A stretch of DNA of 64,000 nt, from assembly GCA_032622095.1 (NCBI GenBank), contig CP136064.1, positions 194,773,948-194,837,947 of the forward strand, in the 5' to 3' direction. The stretch comes from Siphonodentalium dalli (taxonomy: Eukaryota; Mollusca; Scaphopoda; Gadilida; Siphonodentaliidae). The translations under genes were made by a program, and so were the position numbers. Under the pieces are notes generated by a model, which had not been told where the DNA came from, ran no database searches, and saw only the letters and a program-made list of their open reading frames with translations. Below, one piece after another: positions 11,879-23,595 of the stretch. Positions within the stretch are counted from its first letter, which is position 1. The number at the start of each line of letters is the position of its first letter.

Positions 11879-11887
11879 TATATATCG
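11879..11887. repeat. Right 9-bp target duplication of foldback element 1
   Basis: TATATATCG follows GTCACACC(G). It is the partner of 7798-7806. Confidence 0.6.
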
Positions 11888-12261
11888 TCAGCGAACATTA
11901 TCGAGTTGTTAATTGACTGTGATACGTTGACGTCCGGACGTATTGGAAGACAATGGTCTCCCGGCGCGACAAGGTTGAACATATATAGGTCCCAAGACAT
12001 CAACATCACATCAAGTTACCGCCAATTAACCACGATAACTTATGTTCTGCCGAGAGTCGTGGTAATCAGCGCCCGTTGACATTTGATTCTGTCACAGTAT
12101 CCAATATGTGTCCCCTCATAAAGCTGCACAGCGTAATACTCGATGGAAGACGATAAGCTAGCAGATTGCATGTCTTGCTCTTCCTTATGTTACGTTTCGT
12201 TGTGTGAACCTGTGAATTACACGATGTTTCTGATCTGAAAGCAGAAACCTTATTTCTTGAA
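11888..12261. other. Nothing recognised
   Basis: Unique-looking sequence with no supported gene. Confidence 0.5.
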
Positions 12262-12693
12262 GGTACTCAATCCGACCAGACGGTCCCCATACCATCATGA
12301 TACAAAAACATTTCTTCAAAATACGTTTTAGTTATCAGCATCGATTTATTGCAACAAAATAATGCTAACCACTATGGTATCAAATTTCCCAAACAATCTT
12401 ATTTATCAACATTTTGTTCAACAAAATATGGCCGTATTATCTATCACTAAAGTATCACGATATTTGCCACTTGATTTGAGAGTCTTCATCCGCAATTTTG
12501 TCTGAGACCCTCCTTTTGACCACGTGTTTCTGTGCCACATATTATTACACATCTCGAGAAATAACTAACTTCAAAAATCGATATCTGATCACTCTGAGCT
12601 TTGATGGGTGGGTTCCTCGACTAGAATCAAATATCTTTTACCCCAGAAGCTAAGGAAATAGTAATTTAGGAGTGTCTGATCGGATTGAGTACC
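12262..12693. mobile_element. Short inverted-repeat element, 432 bp
   Basis: The left end GGTACTCAATCCGACCAGAC matches the reverse complement of the right end with one mismatch. There is no coding capacity and no clear target duplication. The right part ('ttttaccccagaagctaagg' to 'ggattgagtacc') resembles 60700-60760, so the family is dispersed. Confidence 0.55.
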
Positions 12694-13325
12694 TTTAAAT
12701 ATGTCCGGAAAGTAATAAGTAATACAAAAAACTATTGCCAAGGGAAATTAGAATATCCCCGATCCTATTTCGTTTGTTTTAAAAACTGTCATATACGTAC
12801 AGAACGATATAATCAAGTGTCTTATTCTTATACGCACTGTATCAACCCTTGGAATTTATTGACTTTATGCATATCAAATTCCCCTTATGTTTACTAATAG
12901 TATTCGTAACACGATGTTCGCAAGATGAGTATCATTTTCTGTTACATACTGGCTTTTACTTAGGAGACAACTGAAATTCAAAGAGTGAGCTTTCAATTTT
13001 TCTTCTGTTGAACCTTCTACTTGAAAGTTCGGCGGAGGACGGATTTCGTCTGCAATGTTACTGTAAAATTGTTTTATGATTGTCATCGACAGGCAGCTTA
13101 AATATGATAGACTGAAAGCTATGTCAGTATCACAGAATGTGTAAAGATAAAACTTTAAAATAAATTAATATTGATTTTCTCAATTTAAAATTAGGATTTG
13201 ACATGATACGCAGTGCGGAACCCCGCCCCTCTCTGAAATGTCGCGGAAAAATTTATCTGGTGGAATAAAAAAAACACTTGACTTCTTATGCATGTATAAT
13301 ATCTGAAATACAAACTCACCATCTT
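12694..13325. other. Nothing recognised
   Basis: No supported gene; short frames only. Confidence 0.5.
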
Positions 13326-13532
13326 GATAATCAGCAGATAGTCAGTTTAAAAGATTTCGGCCTTCCTCGGTGTTTACTATGCGAGAGACAGCTACATCTT
13401 CGAAGTAAACAATATTACATAATCATTATGTAATATTGTTTACTTCGAAGATGTAGCTGTCTCCCTTATATTAAATGCTGAAGAAGGCAATAGAGATCGA
13501 AAGCATCTAAATGGAACTATCTGCTGATTATC
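13326..13532. mobile_element. Hairpin element with a perfect 38-bp stem
   Basis: The outer ends GATAATCAGCAGATAGT (13326-13342) and its complement (13516-13532) bracket a core. In the core 13385-13422 pairs perfectly with 13426-13463 across a 3-base loop. The intervening arms pair imperfectly. The layout is that of a miniature foldback element; no duplication is evident. Confidence 0.65.
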
Positions 13533-14595
13533 TATTTATACGACGTCCCTGAAATCCCATGACATATAGGATGGACCTTTAACCCTGATCATCCTGTTGT
13601 GACTCTTGTGTAAGAGTGCATCTGCTACGTCGTTTCTTACTCGATTTACTTTCCAGGGGTCGGTGGTTTTTACATGTATTGGCGTGCTTTCCCCACTGTT
13701 CTTTCCTCCGCATAAACTGACGTCATAAGGCTTAGAAGCTGAAACGACGATACACCACATGTATAATAAAACAAACAATCGATTTCCTGATTAAATCTGG
13801 CACCCTCCGTCTAGGACAAAGTCCGTATGGCAGCATTATGCCAGCATATACCATTCACATTCTTGTGCCCGTAGAAGAATTGCATGCAGACGCAAGATAA
13901 ATTTGTCAGCTCTGATGTGCTCATGTGTCACTGATACCTACGCCTTTTGACACCAACTGTGTCCCGTGTTAAATAATCACTAACAAGACGCATATCATTA
14001 CGATACCATTAGTACGATCTGGTGACTTATAATTACATTTCTTTCGATATCTAAATGTAAATGAGGGTAAGTTGTCATGGTAATATTTGTCAATGGACAC
14101 CAGATAGGCGATTTCGTTCCGTTTTATGTTACGGGAGGCTAGGGCAACGTCAGACCAATTTCAACTGGCCGGGTCGTTGCCATAGCTATATGCTACAGTA
14201 TACTTCGGACAGGCATTTTTATTCTGTGAATTTCCAAGTAGTATTGATGCAATGTATTCCGACATTTTGTGGAACGCTTCTTCTTGTGTGCGATGGCGAT
14301 ATACACGCCTTTTTCTGTAGGGAGTCGCATAATTTCCGCGTGTGTTCGAATCCATCTTCAGTTGCAAAAATCAATGCGTTGGGTCTAGACAGATCACCCA
14401 ACGTGGGAATGCCTCCCTCTAGTTCCATGTGGTGGTCGGTGCTAAGGTGTCCGCCGTCGGGTCGGGTACCGACGTTAATGGCTGACCCGGGTACCGACTT
14501 AAATGGCTGCCCCATGTACTACACGTGCCCGGGGTATAATGCACACGTTAAAGAATCCTACTGTGGACAAGAGATCTAAGGCACCGCAAGTTTGT
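13533..14595. other. No gene supported
   Basis: Overlapping frames on both strands at 14061-14579 (172 and 98 residues) show no domain I recognise. The stretch 14400-14560 is locally GC-richer with repeated 'gtaccgac(g/t)ta' strings and looks like repeat rather than exon. Confidence 0.4.
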
Positions 14596-14650
14596 AACAA
14601 GAAAACCATAGTCAGAAATGGTAACGCGCTCAATATCATATATTATATAC
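14596..14650 (+). repeat. Short repeat shared with 62.7 kb
   Basis: 'aacaagaaaaccatagtcag' plus 'aaatggtaac' matches the minus strand at about 62712-62660, where it reads 'caagaaaaccataatcagaa'. Confidence 0.5.
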
Positions 14651-15924
14651 CCATGATTGTAATTATAGAATCGTTTTCATTTCTGTTATTTGTAATTGGC
14701 ATAGCTTATCACAAACCAAAAATCAACATTATTGACATAATGTAAACATAATGTAAACGAAATGGAAATTCTCAACTACACATTTTACCGGGCTCGGCCT
14801 CGGGGTCGCTCTACAGCTCGTAATCGGGGTCGCACTACAACTTTTAATGTGTCCCAATAATTAACATTCTATAAATAGAACCCGCAACTCTATGGCAGCG
14901 CCCAGGCGAAACAGGAATTTGTACATTAGTATACACGCGGCGCGCGTAATAAAAATACGCATGCACAGTGGAAATACGACATAGCCTTTACTGTGTTATC
15001 ATGGGTCTCGAGGCCGAATAATCTCAATTAATCTATTTAATTAAATTGCATCCAGGCGTATATATGGTAGTCATAGTGTATAGGACAAACACGCATTTCA
15101 TATGTTCAGATACCAGCGGTCAATTCTATGGGTTTATTTTATTTAAACATTTCTACCCGCAATCCTCAATATTTATTTGTCCATATGTAAGAGCAAACTA
15201 ATAACATGAGTAAATAAAATAGATGTGTTCTAGGTTCGCGCTTTTAAAAAAAACTTTCAACAACTCACAACAGTAGTAATGAAACTAAGTTAAAAGTGAC
15301 CATTTTTATTTGAAGTCCAATATATTAAGAATCATTAACTAGGAGTTATTATTATAGTGAAAACACCATCCAAGAAAGTAAAACAAAAGCCGGAAATAGG
15401 AAGAGGTAAAATCCAGTGCAATGTTCAAAGTCCGTAACCCTTGAATACTCACAATTTAAGGGCACAAATACATGGACACATAATTTTATAGACATATATT
15501 TAAACATAGATGCCAGAACAAAACGTATGAATATAACACAACCCCAAAAATGTAACAAATCTTCTCAACGATAGCTGACCTCCATGCCAAATCTCGATTG
15601 TCACACAAAACAGTGATCGCCATATACACTTGTTCCCCATTGTATATAATGGGCGGCAGGAAGAAAGCCTGTATTGGCCATGCCGCTCCTGTGCACATTT
15701 ACAGGACAGATTATTATGTTTTTCTATTTTGTATTGTAATTTGTGCAATCCAATCCAAAGTCTCATATAATGTATATTGTGGCATATATTTGGTCAGGTT
15801 AACCAATATTCTGTGCCTTTTGAAGGAATGAAAAATCCACAGGCACCGAATAGCCTTCCAATGTCATTCAAAAATCCCATCCCTTGTAGAGAAAAGATAG
15901 GGAAAATGAAAGCATGACCTGCTA
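14651..15924. other. Nothing recognised
   Basis: AT-rich sequence with no supported gene. A small 'ggggtcgc(t/a)ctac' direct repeat lies near 14800-14840. Confidence 0.45.
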
Positions 15925-16235
15925 CCATCTTCGTTTTCCGTACCACACAAGGCCTCTACTAGTACCAGGACTGTGTCGAGAACCAGCAATATAGCTGATT
16001 CTTCTGAATATCGGCTGAGCAGGATCCAAACGCAGTGACAGATGTGCATGTAATTTCCAAAACAATTGGAAAAGGTGAACAGATGCTACTGCACGCGATG
16101 TTATGGCCTGCATCCGACCGCAACAGCCAACGACGTGGAAGTTTGGATACATCAATGTACATTTTTCACTGGCCACATTTGTGCCACCCACTATGTGGGA
16201 TGGACATGGCCAGGAGAACTGCGCGAATAAATAAG
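15925..16235 (+). pseudogene. ORF1 fragment (copy F) of the ORF1-only family
   Basis: One plus frame gives 'VPHKASTSTRTVSRTSN' then 'IADSSE', aligning with 'VTPHKTLSISRVVLRTTD' and 'LADSSE' in copy E and with copy D. Further on, 'VHVISKTIGKG' matches 'VRIISKTIDGQ' of copy A. After a frameshift 'KFGYINVHF' and 'GHGQENC' match the start of the zinc-knuckle region of copy C. The fragment therefore spans the pre-knuckle and first-knuckle parts of ORF1 and is interrupted at least once. Both ends are lost. Identification rests on alignment to the other copies in the window, not on a complete domain. Confidence 0.55.
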
Positions 16236-16669
16236 TTATATAGCTGTAGTTGTTCTGTCCCAGCTCATGGATCAGATAAATTATTCATGACCAACGTTGT
16301 GCTCTGTCTCGGTGCAGTCTGCAATGGGCCGTTTATGTACCATTTGGGAACGAATTAAAAATATAATCAAAGTAGATATGGTATCAAGATAATCTCAATT
16401 GTGAAGACAACCTTGAAAAAATGCTATCAAACAAAGAATTATCTATAAAACTACAAACTTATCGTTACACGGACTTTCTCAGAAATGCCGTGCATTTGAT
16501 CATCTTAATCAATTTCTTGATGAATAATGGCCAACGAAAAATGTAAGGTCTGACAAGAATAAACATTTGAGGAATCCCAAGCCCATTTTGAAATTATACG
16601 GCGAACGTGCTTTCACCTTTACCATATCTGCTCTGTGAAACTCTCTTCCGTTTGAACTCCGTTTCGACT
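16236..16669. other. Nothing recognised
   Basis: No supported gene or repeat. Confidence 0.5.
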
Positions 16670-17105
16670 TCGATGTATTTAAAGGGGAGGACAAATGACC
16701 AATTTTGCATGGGGATTTTCATGCAAATCTCCAGAGCAGTAGTTACAGAGTTGCACATACCTCTGAGTGTGACTTGATGTGGTATTGGAAACAATAGGTA
16801 TTTATCTGGCGGGTCCGCTTGGCACTTGTTCCATTATATTGTTGATGTATTTATTTTTGAATTTTATATTGATTTTTCAAATGTAGGTCATGTCATGTAC
16901 TTCCAGAAACAAATTCTCACAAATATCTTTATTGCAAAGTTTTATAATTGACCTAGAGCACCTGCCACTCCAATGATATGCCTACTTTGGAAAATTGCTT
17001 CAACCAAAACTTTCGCTCCAGAGATTTGCATGCAAATCCCCATCCAAATTTTTTCACTTGACCTCCCTATAGATACAGCTGTTCTTATTTCATACCCTGA
17101 GCCGA
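16670..17105. repeat. Imperfect inverted repeat, arms about 110 bp
   Basis: 'gcatggggattttcatgcaa' then 'atctccagagcagtagtt' (16708-16745) is inverted at 16996-17052 ('aactttcgctccagagattt', 'gcatgcaaatccccatcc'). This is a probable miniature element. The arms contain octamer-like ATGCAAAT, but I attach no regulatory meaning to that. Confidence 0.45.
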
Positions 17106-17895
17106 ATGACAACGCTAATATAAAGACCGAAAACAATAACTTTACGTGCCTTGCGCATAACACTTTAATACGTGGTTGTTTATATATATATATTTGTGTT
17201 GTGTTTAAGTCTAGCGTTTTTAGCCTTGGATATGCGCTTTATACATGTACATATCGTATTATAATAGCTAGATATTGGCCGTCAACTCAACGCGTTCTCT
17301 AGTTTTGTCTGTAAAGAATTGTACCAGCATTCAGATGAACGTAGAGTGCATCACTCGAAACGCAAGTCACGAAAAGAGACATTGCTAGTTGCAAAAAAAT
17401 GTTCCACAAGAGACGGAAATATCATACATATCCAGTGAAGCCAACTCTCCAAAACAGCAGTCAAAGTTTCTTATAAATTGGAATATATTAGAAACACCGG
17501 GATCTTGTGATATGGACATGTCATGGAAACCAGTTGGAAAAGCAGAAATCAGTAGAAACCAAATGTACGTGTTTTGTAATCGATAGAAGCTCGAAAAACA
17601 GTGAAATGGATCAACACGATGATTTCATGAAGGAGAATCCCAAAATTGATATACGACGACCGGCACGATAGCTGGCGTAACGCTTTCACATATTTTTCAA
17701 ACAGAATGTGATTATCCTGCTCATCGAGAGATTTCTCAGAAAGAAAAGCTTGATTACTGAATTAAACCACAAACAAAGATAATAATTATAGTTATGGAAA
17801 TATCCGCAAAATTCCGCGTACATTAGAAAATAACTGAGGACTTCGGTCTAAGAACATATTCATATGGAAGTGATTCTGAATTGTGATCAGATGTA
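17106..17895. other. Nothing recognised
   Basis: No supported gene. A short (TA)n run lies near 17183. Confidence 0.5.
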
Positions 17896-18079
17896 CAGTA
17901 ATGCCCTAATTAATCCGACTACATAACCACAGCAGAATTATGGGTAATTTTTCATTCATCGGAAAGCTCTCGGGGAGAGCTTTCCTATGAATGGCAACAA
18001 GCCATATTTCCGACTAAATCCTGAAAAATAACCCATAATTCTTCTGTGGTTATGGAGTCGATTAATTAGGGCATTACTG
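17896..18079. mobile_element. Tc1/mariner-type hairpin MITE, copy 1
   Basis: Ends CAGTAATGCCCTAATTAAT and the reverse complement are flanked by TA on both sides (17894-17895, 18080-18081). Most of the element folds back on itself around 'ctctcggggagag'. The second copy is at 40594-40767. CAGT ends with TA duplication are typical of Tc1/mariner elements. Confidence 0.75.
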
Positions 18080-18084
18080 TATTT

Positions 18085-18192
18085 CTAATCCAGTCAGTTC
18101 GCTTCCCATCGTGGTATCTCGTCATTCAAATTCTTTCTGTCGTACTATGGCCTAAGTGCTGAAACGACATAAACCATACTCAATCAATCACC
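18085..18192 (+). repeat. Retroelement 3' tail-like segment
   Basis: It ends 'gtgctgaaacgacataaacc' followed by 'atactcaatcaatca', resembling the 3' tail of copy D, which reads 'ctgctgaaacgacattaaac' then 'ccaataaatcagtcaa' on the minus strand near 37000-36960. It probably comes from a SINE or LINE sharing that tail. Confidence 0.4.
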
Positions 18193-18589
18193 AGTAGACT
18201 TGCTGTTGTCTTCAAATTCTGGATAACTGAAATTTTGACTATTGTAACTCCATTAAAAAACCCTGCTTATGGAAACTCATCTCAATCTGGTACGCGGGAA
18301 TATATTTAACTGGTACGCAAGATTCATGCTCCCTGCTAACTGGTTCTATAGGGATTCAATATATGCTACACCGCAAATGAAAAGTTTGATCAAATTCAGT
18401 CTCATCGAACTGGATATTTGGAAGTTATGAACATTCTTCAGCAAAAGCTATCATATTACGTATAGTGTGAAAACAATGTCATATAGTCAATATCTTCTTA
18501 ATCGATATGCAGGATTCACACTTCCATGTTCAACACCGATACTCGCGAAAATAGGTTCATAATCGATGTATAATATTCATGTATGTTCA
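18193..18589. other. Nothing clear
   Basis: No supported gene. The phrase 'taactggt' recurs (near 18308 and 18339), which may be repeat debris. Confidence 0.4.
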
Positions 18590-19760
18590 TTTTAGATTAT
18601 TTGATTCTGAAATAAGCCGATAGTGGAATTATATCCGTTATTCCGTTTTATGGCGCTGGCAATAGTGAAAATACATTTTAAAGAATGTACATCTGGTAAG
18701 TCGTGAGGTGGTTTATTCGTTTTATATTTCCGTTCAATGATAACGAACTTATACTAAGTTGTTATGTGTCGATAATGGCACTTACAAGTTACAACACTAT
18801 CAATTTCAGTTCGTTGTGGACTCAAAATAATGCGAATCTACGCCGATTATGAATTTAAACCAAATCCTATTATACATGTATAAGCCGATAACTTGCTTAT
18901 TTTCGAGCTGCCCTGTTAACTGGTATTCAGGGTTATCCATAACAATTACAGCTCATTTAATTTGGGGCCAGAATATCTGTTATCGGAAATATGTATGCGG
19001 CGTGGCACATGAGAGTTGGGCTATTTGTAGAATTAGAGCTTAAGGATTTATGGCAAATTGAATTTTCTAAATACATACGCGATCTAAATTTAGAGACAAA
19101 TTATAAAAATGTCGATAATTTGATATGCAATAATGTTCGCGATCGCCCGTTAATTCTATTGAAGAGTTGTGAAATGCCAAAGAATTGACATAACCCGAAA
19201 ATTTTGTTATTGCACCATCAATATCACTCAGAAGCAGCGAATTATCGGTTATTTCCAGGCTACAAGCATTGCCGGCGTTGTTGCAAGAAGATTTGACGTA
19301 TTTCAAGCCAAAGTACCCAATTATATGTCAGCGTGTCTAGAAATCGAATGTTATAATATGAGTAATAGGCACTTAGAGCCCAGGGACTTACGATTTCTTA
19401 GCAATACACAAACTATCATTGGCCATTGATTGGCTTGAGTTCCCGACAATATATGTGATGTTATAGGTATTCAAAATTTGTCCTGGAACAAATTTGGCAT
19501 ACAATTAGCTTCACAATTATGCAGGTCGGCTTCAGTGATAGTTCCAGTATCAACACGGTATATAATATATTTACCCATGGTTCACACTGTCAGTGGCCAA
19601 TTGGCGATTGGCCAAAGGAAATTAATTTGGTCGAACTTTTTTACCAAAAAGTTTCAAGGCCATATAATTAGTTCGTTATGGACTCAAAATGAGGCGATTC
19701 TAAGCCGGTTATGAACCTAAAATAAATCGTTATAAGCAGATAACGTGCTGATTTTCTGGA
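18590..19760. repeat. Repeat cluster with TTATCTGCTTAT-type ends
   Basis: Segments near 18590-18625, 18810-18900 and 19670-19752 share 'gttatggactcaaaat', 'gcgattctaagccggtta' and 'ttataagcagataac'. The same strings occur at 53580-53960 in a palindromic arrangement. This is a dispersed, partly inverted family with no recognisable coding region. Confidence 0.45.
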
Positions 19761-21136
19761 GAACAGGCTGATAGAACATGCATGTAGCCGTATTGGATGA
19801 TGACCAATTACACACAACGGTGTCAATAGCTCCAATTCCAAACAATAATATAAACACCCGTTTCCCCGAGTAGGATATTAGATCGCATCGAGAGTATGTA
19901 ACACTGTTTCAAAAAAGGTTTAACCTACATGTCCAATGACAAAAAAGATAGTTTGAAAAAAATATCTCAAAATATCCGTTTGTATATGATATATGACACC
20001 GAGATGTCTATAAATCCACGCCAATAAAAAAGAAGTTGAAATACCATTGCCAGCAATACTTGAGTATAAGAATTAGGTAAAATATAATAAAACTGCGATA
20101 AATAATTGAATACAAATATAATATCCACCACATGGTTGTGAACTGAATGAAATAGTGAAAACGCCCATGCGACATGAGATGATGTATGTAAACAAGTGAC
20201 GGAATAGACAAAATGAGGAGAAATGAAAGTGGAAATAAATGAAAGTGAAAACAATGCTAATGAACCATGATTCAGATTAATATGCAAATATGAAAGCGAA
20301 ATTAACAAAGGATATATATAAAAACGTTCTGGACTGAGCACACTCATCATTAAATATAGACTGAACATTCTATGTGTGAAACTATAAATATCAATTGAAA
20401 TTACCACAAATTGAACTTACTCATTGGCGATTATAAATAACACTGGTTTCGACACGTGACACGTAGTGGAGCAACCACACATGCTGCGATTCGTTATTAC
20501 AATAATCATATGGTGATAATCAGGTGTAGTGCAACTTCTAATGACAGCCTACTATTATACCACTCGAATTATATATATATATTGTGCTATCATCACATTA
20601 AAATACCAAATTTGATAGGGGCTAAACTAATATAGTTATCACTAACAAGTTACCCGGCCAATCGGCAAACCTCGTCATTCCCCGTGACCGTTCCTAATAG
20701 GTCAAATGTCGAGTAGTCCAGAATGGTTACCCGGCGTTTTCCAGATTGAGAAGTAGTCAATCCATTACAAACCTTTGATGTGGTTTTCTATCAGTTAAAG
20801 CTACAAGGTTCTCCAACTTGTAAATTCGAACTACACACCCTTGACCCAGATCAAAATTCCCAACTTTGCGAAATCCCATTGCGTTTTATGTTTGCAGTGT
20901 TGTTTTTGTCGTCTCATGTTTCTTTGAATATGGTCTTGATGATTCTTGATTGTTCGATTCTAGTATTGTTCACGCCGGTCTCACTGTCGTGAGCTACATA
21001 TAGGCTGCCATTATGCATGCTGTTGTGAAACGGGTCACCGCTTCAGCTATCAACTAGTCTGATTCGACCATAATTATGAGAGTAGTCCGAACCGGCTGCT
21101 GGGCTAGTTGCCGATCATTTGCTGTTCATATGCTAA
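19761..21136. other. No gene supported
   Basis: A hydrophobic minus-strand frame at 19967-20407 (146 residues) has strong AT-codon bias and no recognisable domain; I treat it as chance. A short (TA)n run lies at 20570-20582. Confidence 0.4.
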
Positions 21137-21530
21137 AGCAACATGGCAGTTTGCGCTCCAAAGAAAAACTTAATATTCGCTTTTGATTTTCCCGGTATTG
21201 AAATAGGTCGACAAATTCTTGAACTACCTTTTTGTGGGCATTATACGCATTGAAGTCATAAAAAATACAACTTTGAACACTGTGTTCTGGGTCCCAAACG
21301 AATAACAGCCATGTACACGACATGGAACTGAAAATATCGTTACGTGCTAGTCTATTCCTGATATGGTAGTAATAAACAGTGTTGTAATCAGTTGGAAAAT
21401 GGCTGTGATTATGGAAAGTATTTTTCAGAGCACACGAAGCCGGTCTATAAATACTTCGTGTATTTATCAACATCATACACCTTCCAAATTACGTTAACAT
21501 AAATTGGAAGCTCGAGTGAGCCATGTCCGT
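21137..21530. mobile_element. TTAA-type element 'R', copy 1
   Basis: It is homologous along its length to 42121-42555 and, inverted, to 60445-60642. The left end reads 'CTAAAGCAACATGGC' (TTAA decayed to CTAA); the right end reads 'GCCATGTCCGT' followed by TTAA. Shared interior strings include 'tgaactaccttt', 'gggtcccaaac' and 'gtctattcctg'. Non-coding. Confidence 0.6.
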
Positions 21531-21534
21531 TTAA

Positions 21535-21809
21535 CCCTTTACCCAACAGAAGGGCCCTGTTAAAAATTATAAAATTGTTAAAGAATGTAGGCCAATGCAT
21601 TCTCATATATATGCTAGGCGACCTATGGTCGACTCGCATATATAAGAGAATGCATTGGCACAGGGCATAACTGTAACTATCACAATGTGGTCAAGGAGCC
21701 GGTTCCAATGATATCCATATTTGTATGGTTTTATTGAGACAGACCGAAGATATTTTAGGCTGTTGAAGCTTTATTTGGCCGGTTTTGGCCGGTTTTGTTG
21801 GGTAAAGGG
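21535..21809. mobile_element. piggyBac-like MITE, copy 1
   Basis: It is flanked by TTAA (21531-21534, 21810-21813). Ends CCCTTTACCCAACA and TGTTGGGTAAAGGG are exact inverted repeats. The interior holds a 67-bp near-palindrome (21592-21658) around 'gacctatggtcga'. TTAA plus CCCTTT ends identify the piggyBac group. Its left TTAA is also the right-end TTAA of the adjacent R element. Confidence 0.8.
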
Positions 21810-21994
21810 TTAACTCAAAGTACTTGGTTCCTAGCTTTGAGCCCAGTGTCAAGAGACCTTCTGTGATTTGTTATTGGCAAAAAGCTCCAAAGAATAACTG
21901 GACAATTGAAATCTAGCAAGACAATCAGAACTGGGTAAGTAAATGGTTCTCTCCTAATTGAATTTTCAAAGAAATGTCAATGTGACGGTCTTCT

Positions 21995-22183
21995 TCAGTT
22001 AACGTCTAGCAAACACACGTATTGGTTACTCCTCACAAGACCTTGAGTATCAGCAGGGTTGTGTTGAGAACTACCGATCTAGCTGATTCTTCTGAGTCTG
22101 AAATACTGGCTGAACTGATTCCAGACAGTCACAAAATGTTCGTAGAATGCCAAATACAATTGATGGTAAAAACATACTTTTAA
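21995..22183 (+). pseudogene. ORF1 fragment (copy E), cut by a MITE
   Basis: The plus frame reads 'VLVTPHKTLSISRVVLRTTD', 'LADSSESEILAELIPD' and, after a one-base shift, 'NTIDGKNILLT'. This matches the pre-knuckle region of copies A and D ('EILAELVPRG', 'KTIDGQN'). Just after that point the sequence runs into TTAA (22180-22183) and the second piggyBac-like MITE, so the MITE landed inside this ORF1 copy. What follows the MITE (22525 on) does not clearly continue ORF1. The fragment has no knuckles and is not functional. Confidence 0.55.
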
Positions 22184-22520
22184 CCCTTTACCCAACAAAA
22201 CGCCCAAAACCGGCCAAATAAAGCTTCAACAGCCTAAAATATCTTCGGTCTGTCTCAATAGAACCATACAAATATGGATATCATTGGAACCGGCTCCTTT
22301 ACCACATTGTGATAGTTACAGTTATGCCCTGTGCCAATGCATTCTCTTATATATGCGAGTCGACCATAGGTCGCCTCGCATATATAAGAGAATGCATTGG
22401 CCTAAAAATAATTTTAATGTGTTAAGCCAATGCATTCTCTTATATATGCGAGGCGACCTATGGTCGACTCGCATATATAAGAGAATGCATTGGCACAGGG
22501 CCCTTCTGTTGGGTAAAGGG
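22184..22520. mobile_element. piggyBac-like MITE, copy 2 (opposite orientation)
   Basis: TTAA lies at 22180-22183 and 22521-22524, with ends CCCTTTACCCAACA. Interior blocks are in reverse order relative to copy 1. The 67-bp near-palindrome is present twice (22334-22400 and 22427-22493), separated by 26 bp, explaining the extra length. Confidence 0.8.
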
Positions 22521-22524
22521 TTAA

Positions 22525-22854
22525 ACGGCTATGGCCCCACATTCAATCGGTCATATATCACTCATTGCAGCTGTGTTTATGAGTTACAAGTACGAGAATT
22601 GTAACAACAAATAAAATATACAGACCATGAACACAAGAATCGCTCACAACCAAAGAGATGATCTAACGTCTCGACACTCAACATGTCCTCTTTGGGACTA
22701 TTACTTTAACGTACATACCTAAAAGAGGGACTAAATCCGTCTCCTTTTATACTCAACATATGTGCAACAAATCAATGAATTTGAACCATGGATTAGTGCA
22801 AAATACACACATGTGCTATATGAACGACGCAAACAACATGGTAATAATCATAAT
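22525..22854. other. Nothing recognised
   Basis: No supported gene. Confidence 0.45.
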
Positions 22855-23095
22855 GAAAATGAGTTTATGACTCGAGTCAAAAACTAATTTTCATTATTTC
22901 GGCCAATTTGGCCGTTTACTTCATGGCTATTTTTCATCTGACGTGTGTGTCGGGATAAATGATGTGGAGGATTTATGTAAATGTTAGCCCAAACTACATT
23001 TCCAAGTAACGATGGTTTTGTTGTTTATTTTGAGGAATAATACCGCGTCAGATGAATTCAGCCCAAATATGTTAACAGTTGTCGTGTCGAACATT
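22855..23095 (+). repeat. Interspersed repeat (inverted partner 50.5-50.7 kb)
   Basis: Strings 'ggaggatttatgtaaatgtt', 'ttgaggaataataccgcgtc' and 'gaattcagcccaaatat' recur inverted at 50737-50525. Non-coding. Confidence 0.6.
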
Positions 23096-23595
23096 CGCAG
23101 TAGGTTAGCGTTATTTAGTATTTGTGGATGTCCTTTAACATGGGGAAAATAGACTACTGCGCTTGAACGAGCATGTGAATTTGTCGTTTTTAATGTATAG
23201 CAACTTTATAATCAATAACAGAGGCATTCTCTGTCAAATAAGGTCGCTCTATTTACGATACCAATTGGAGAACTTTGTAAATTAAATTACGCGTAAACCA
23301 GCGTAAACGTATACCTGCTGCAAATAGAGAAGGTGCCGGAATCGGCGTACTCGCCCCAATCGACGTGTGCCAACTCGGAATAAAAGGCCAGCTCGGAATA
23401 AAAGATGTATACGGGGTGTTATATGGCGTTTGGTCCGTTGTTTCTCAATGAATATTATTGAAATTTGGTGTATATGTCCGGGCTGTGACATGGAATACAA
23501 CAACGTTTGACTTGTTTTTAAATTTACAAATTTGTTGATTTTATTCATTTTTTTTTTAGTTCTGAAACACACTATAAAGTGTATATAATATAATA
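23096..23595. other. Nothing recognised
   Basis: A short direct duplication of 'ggaataaaag' occurs near 23378-23404. The minus frame at 23282-23614 has no recognisable domain. Confidence 0.45.

Noticed and set aside
14061-14579. 172-residue plus frame overlapping a 98-residue minus frame
   Set aside because: No domain, no splice or promoter context; local repeated strings suggest repeat DNA.
19967-20407. 146-residue hydrophobic minus frame that could be a membrane protein
   Set aside because: Composition follows AT bias (Ile, Phe, Tyr, Ser, Leu) with no conserved pattern.
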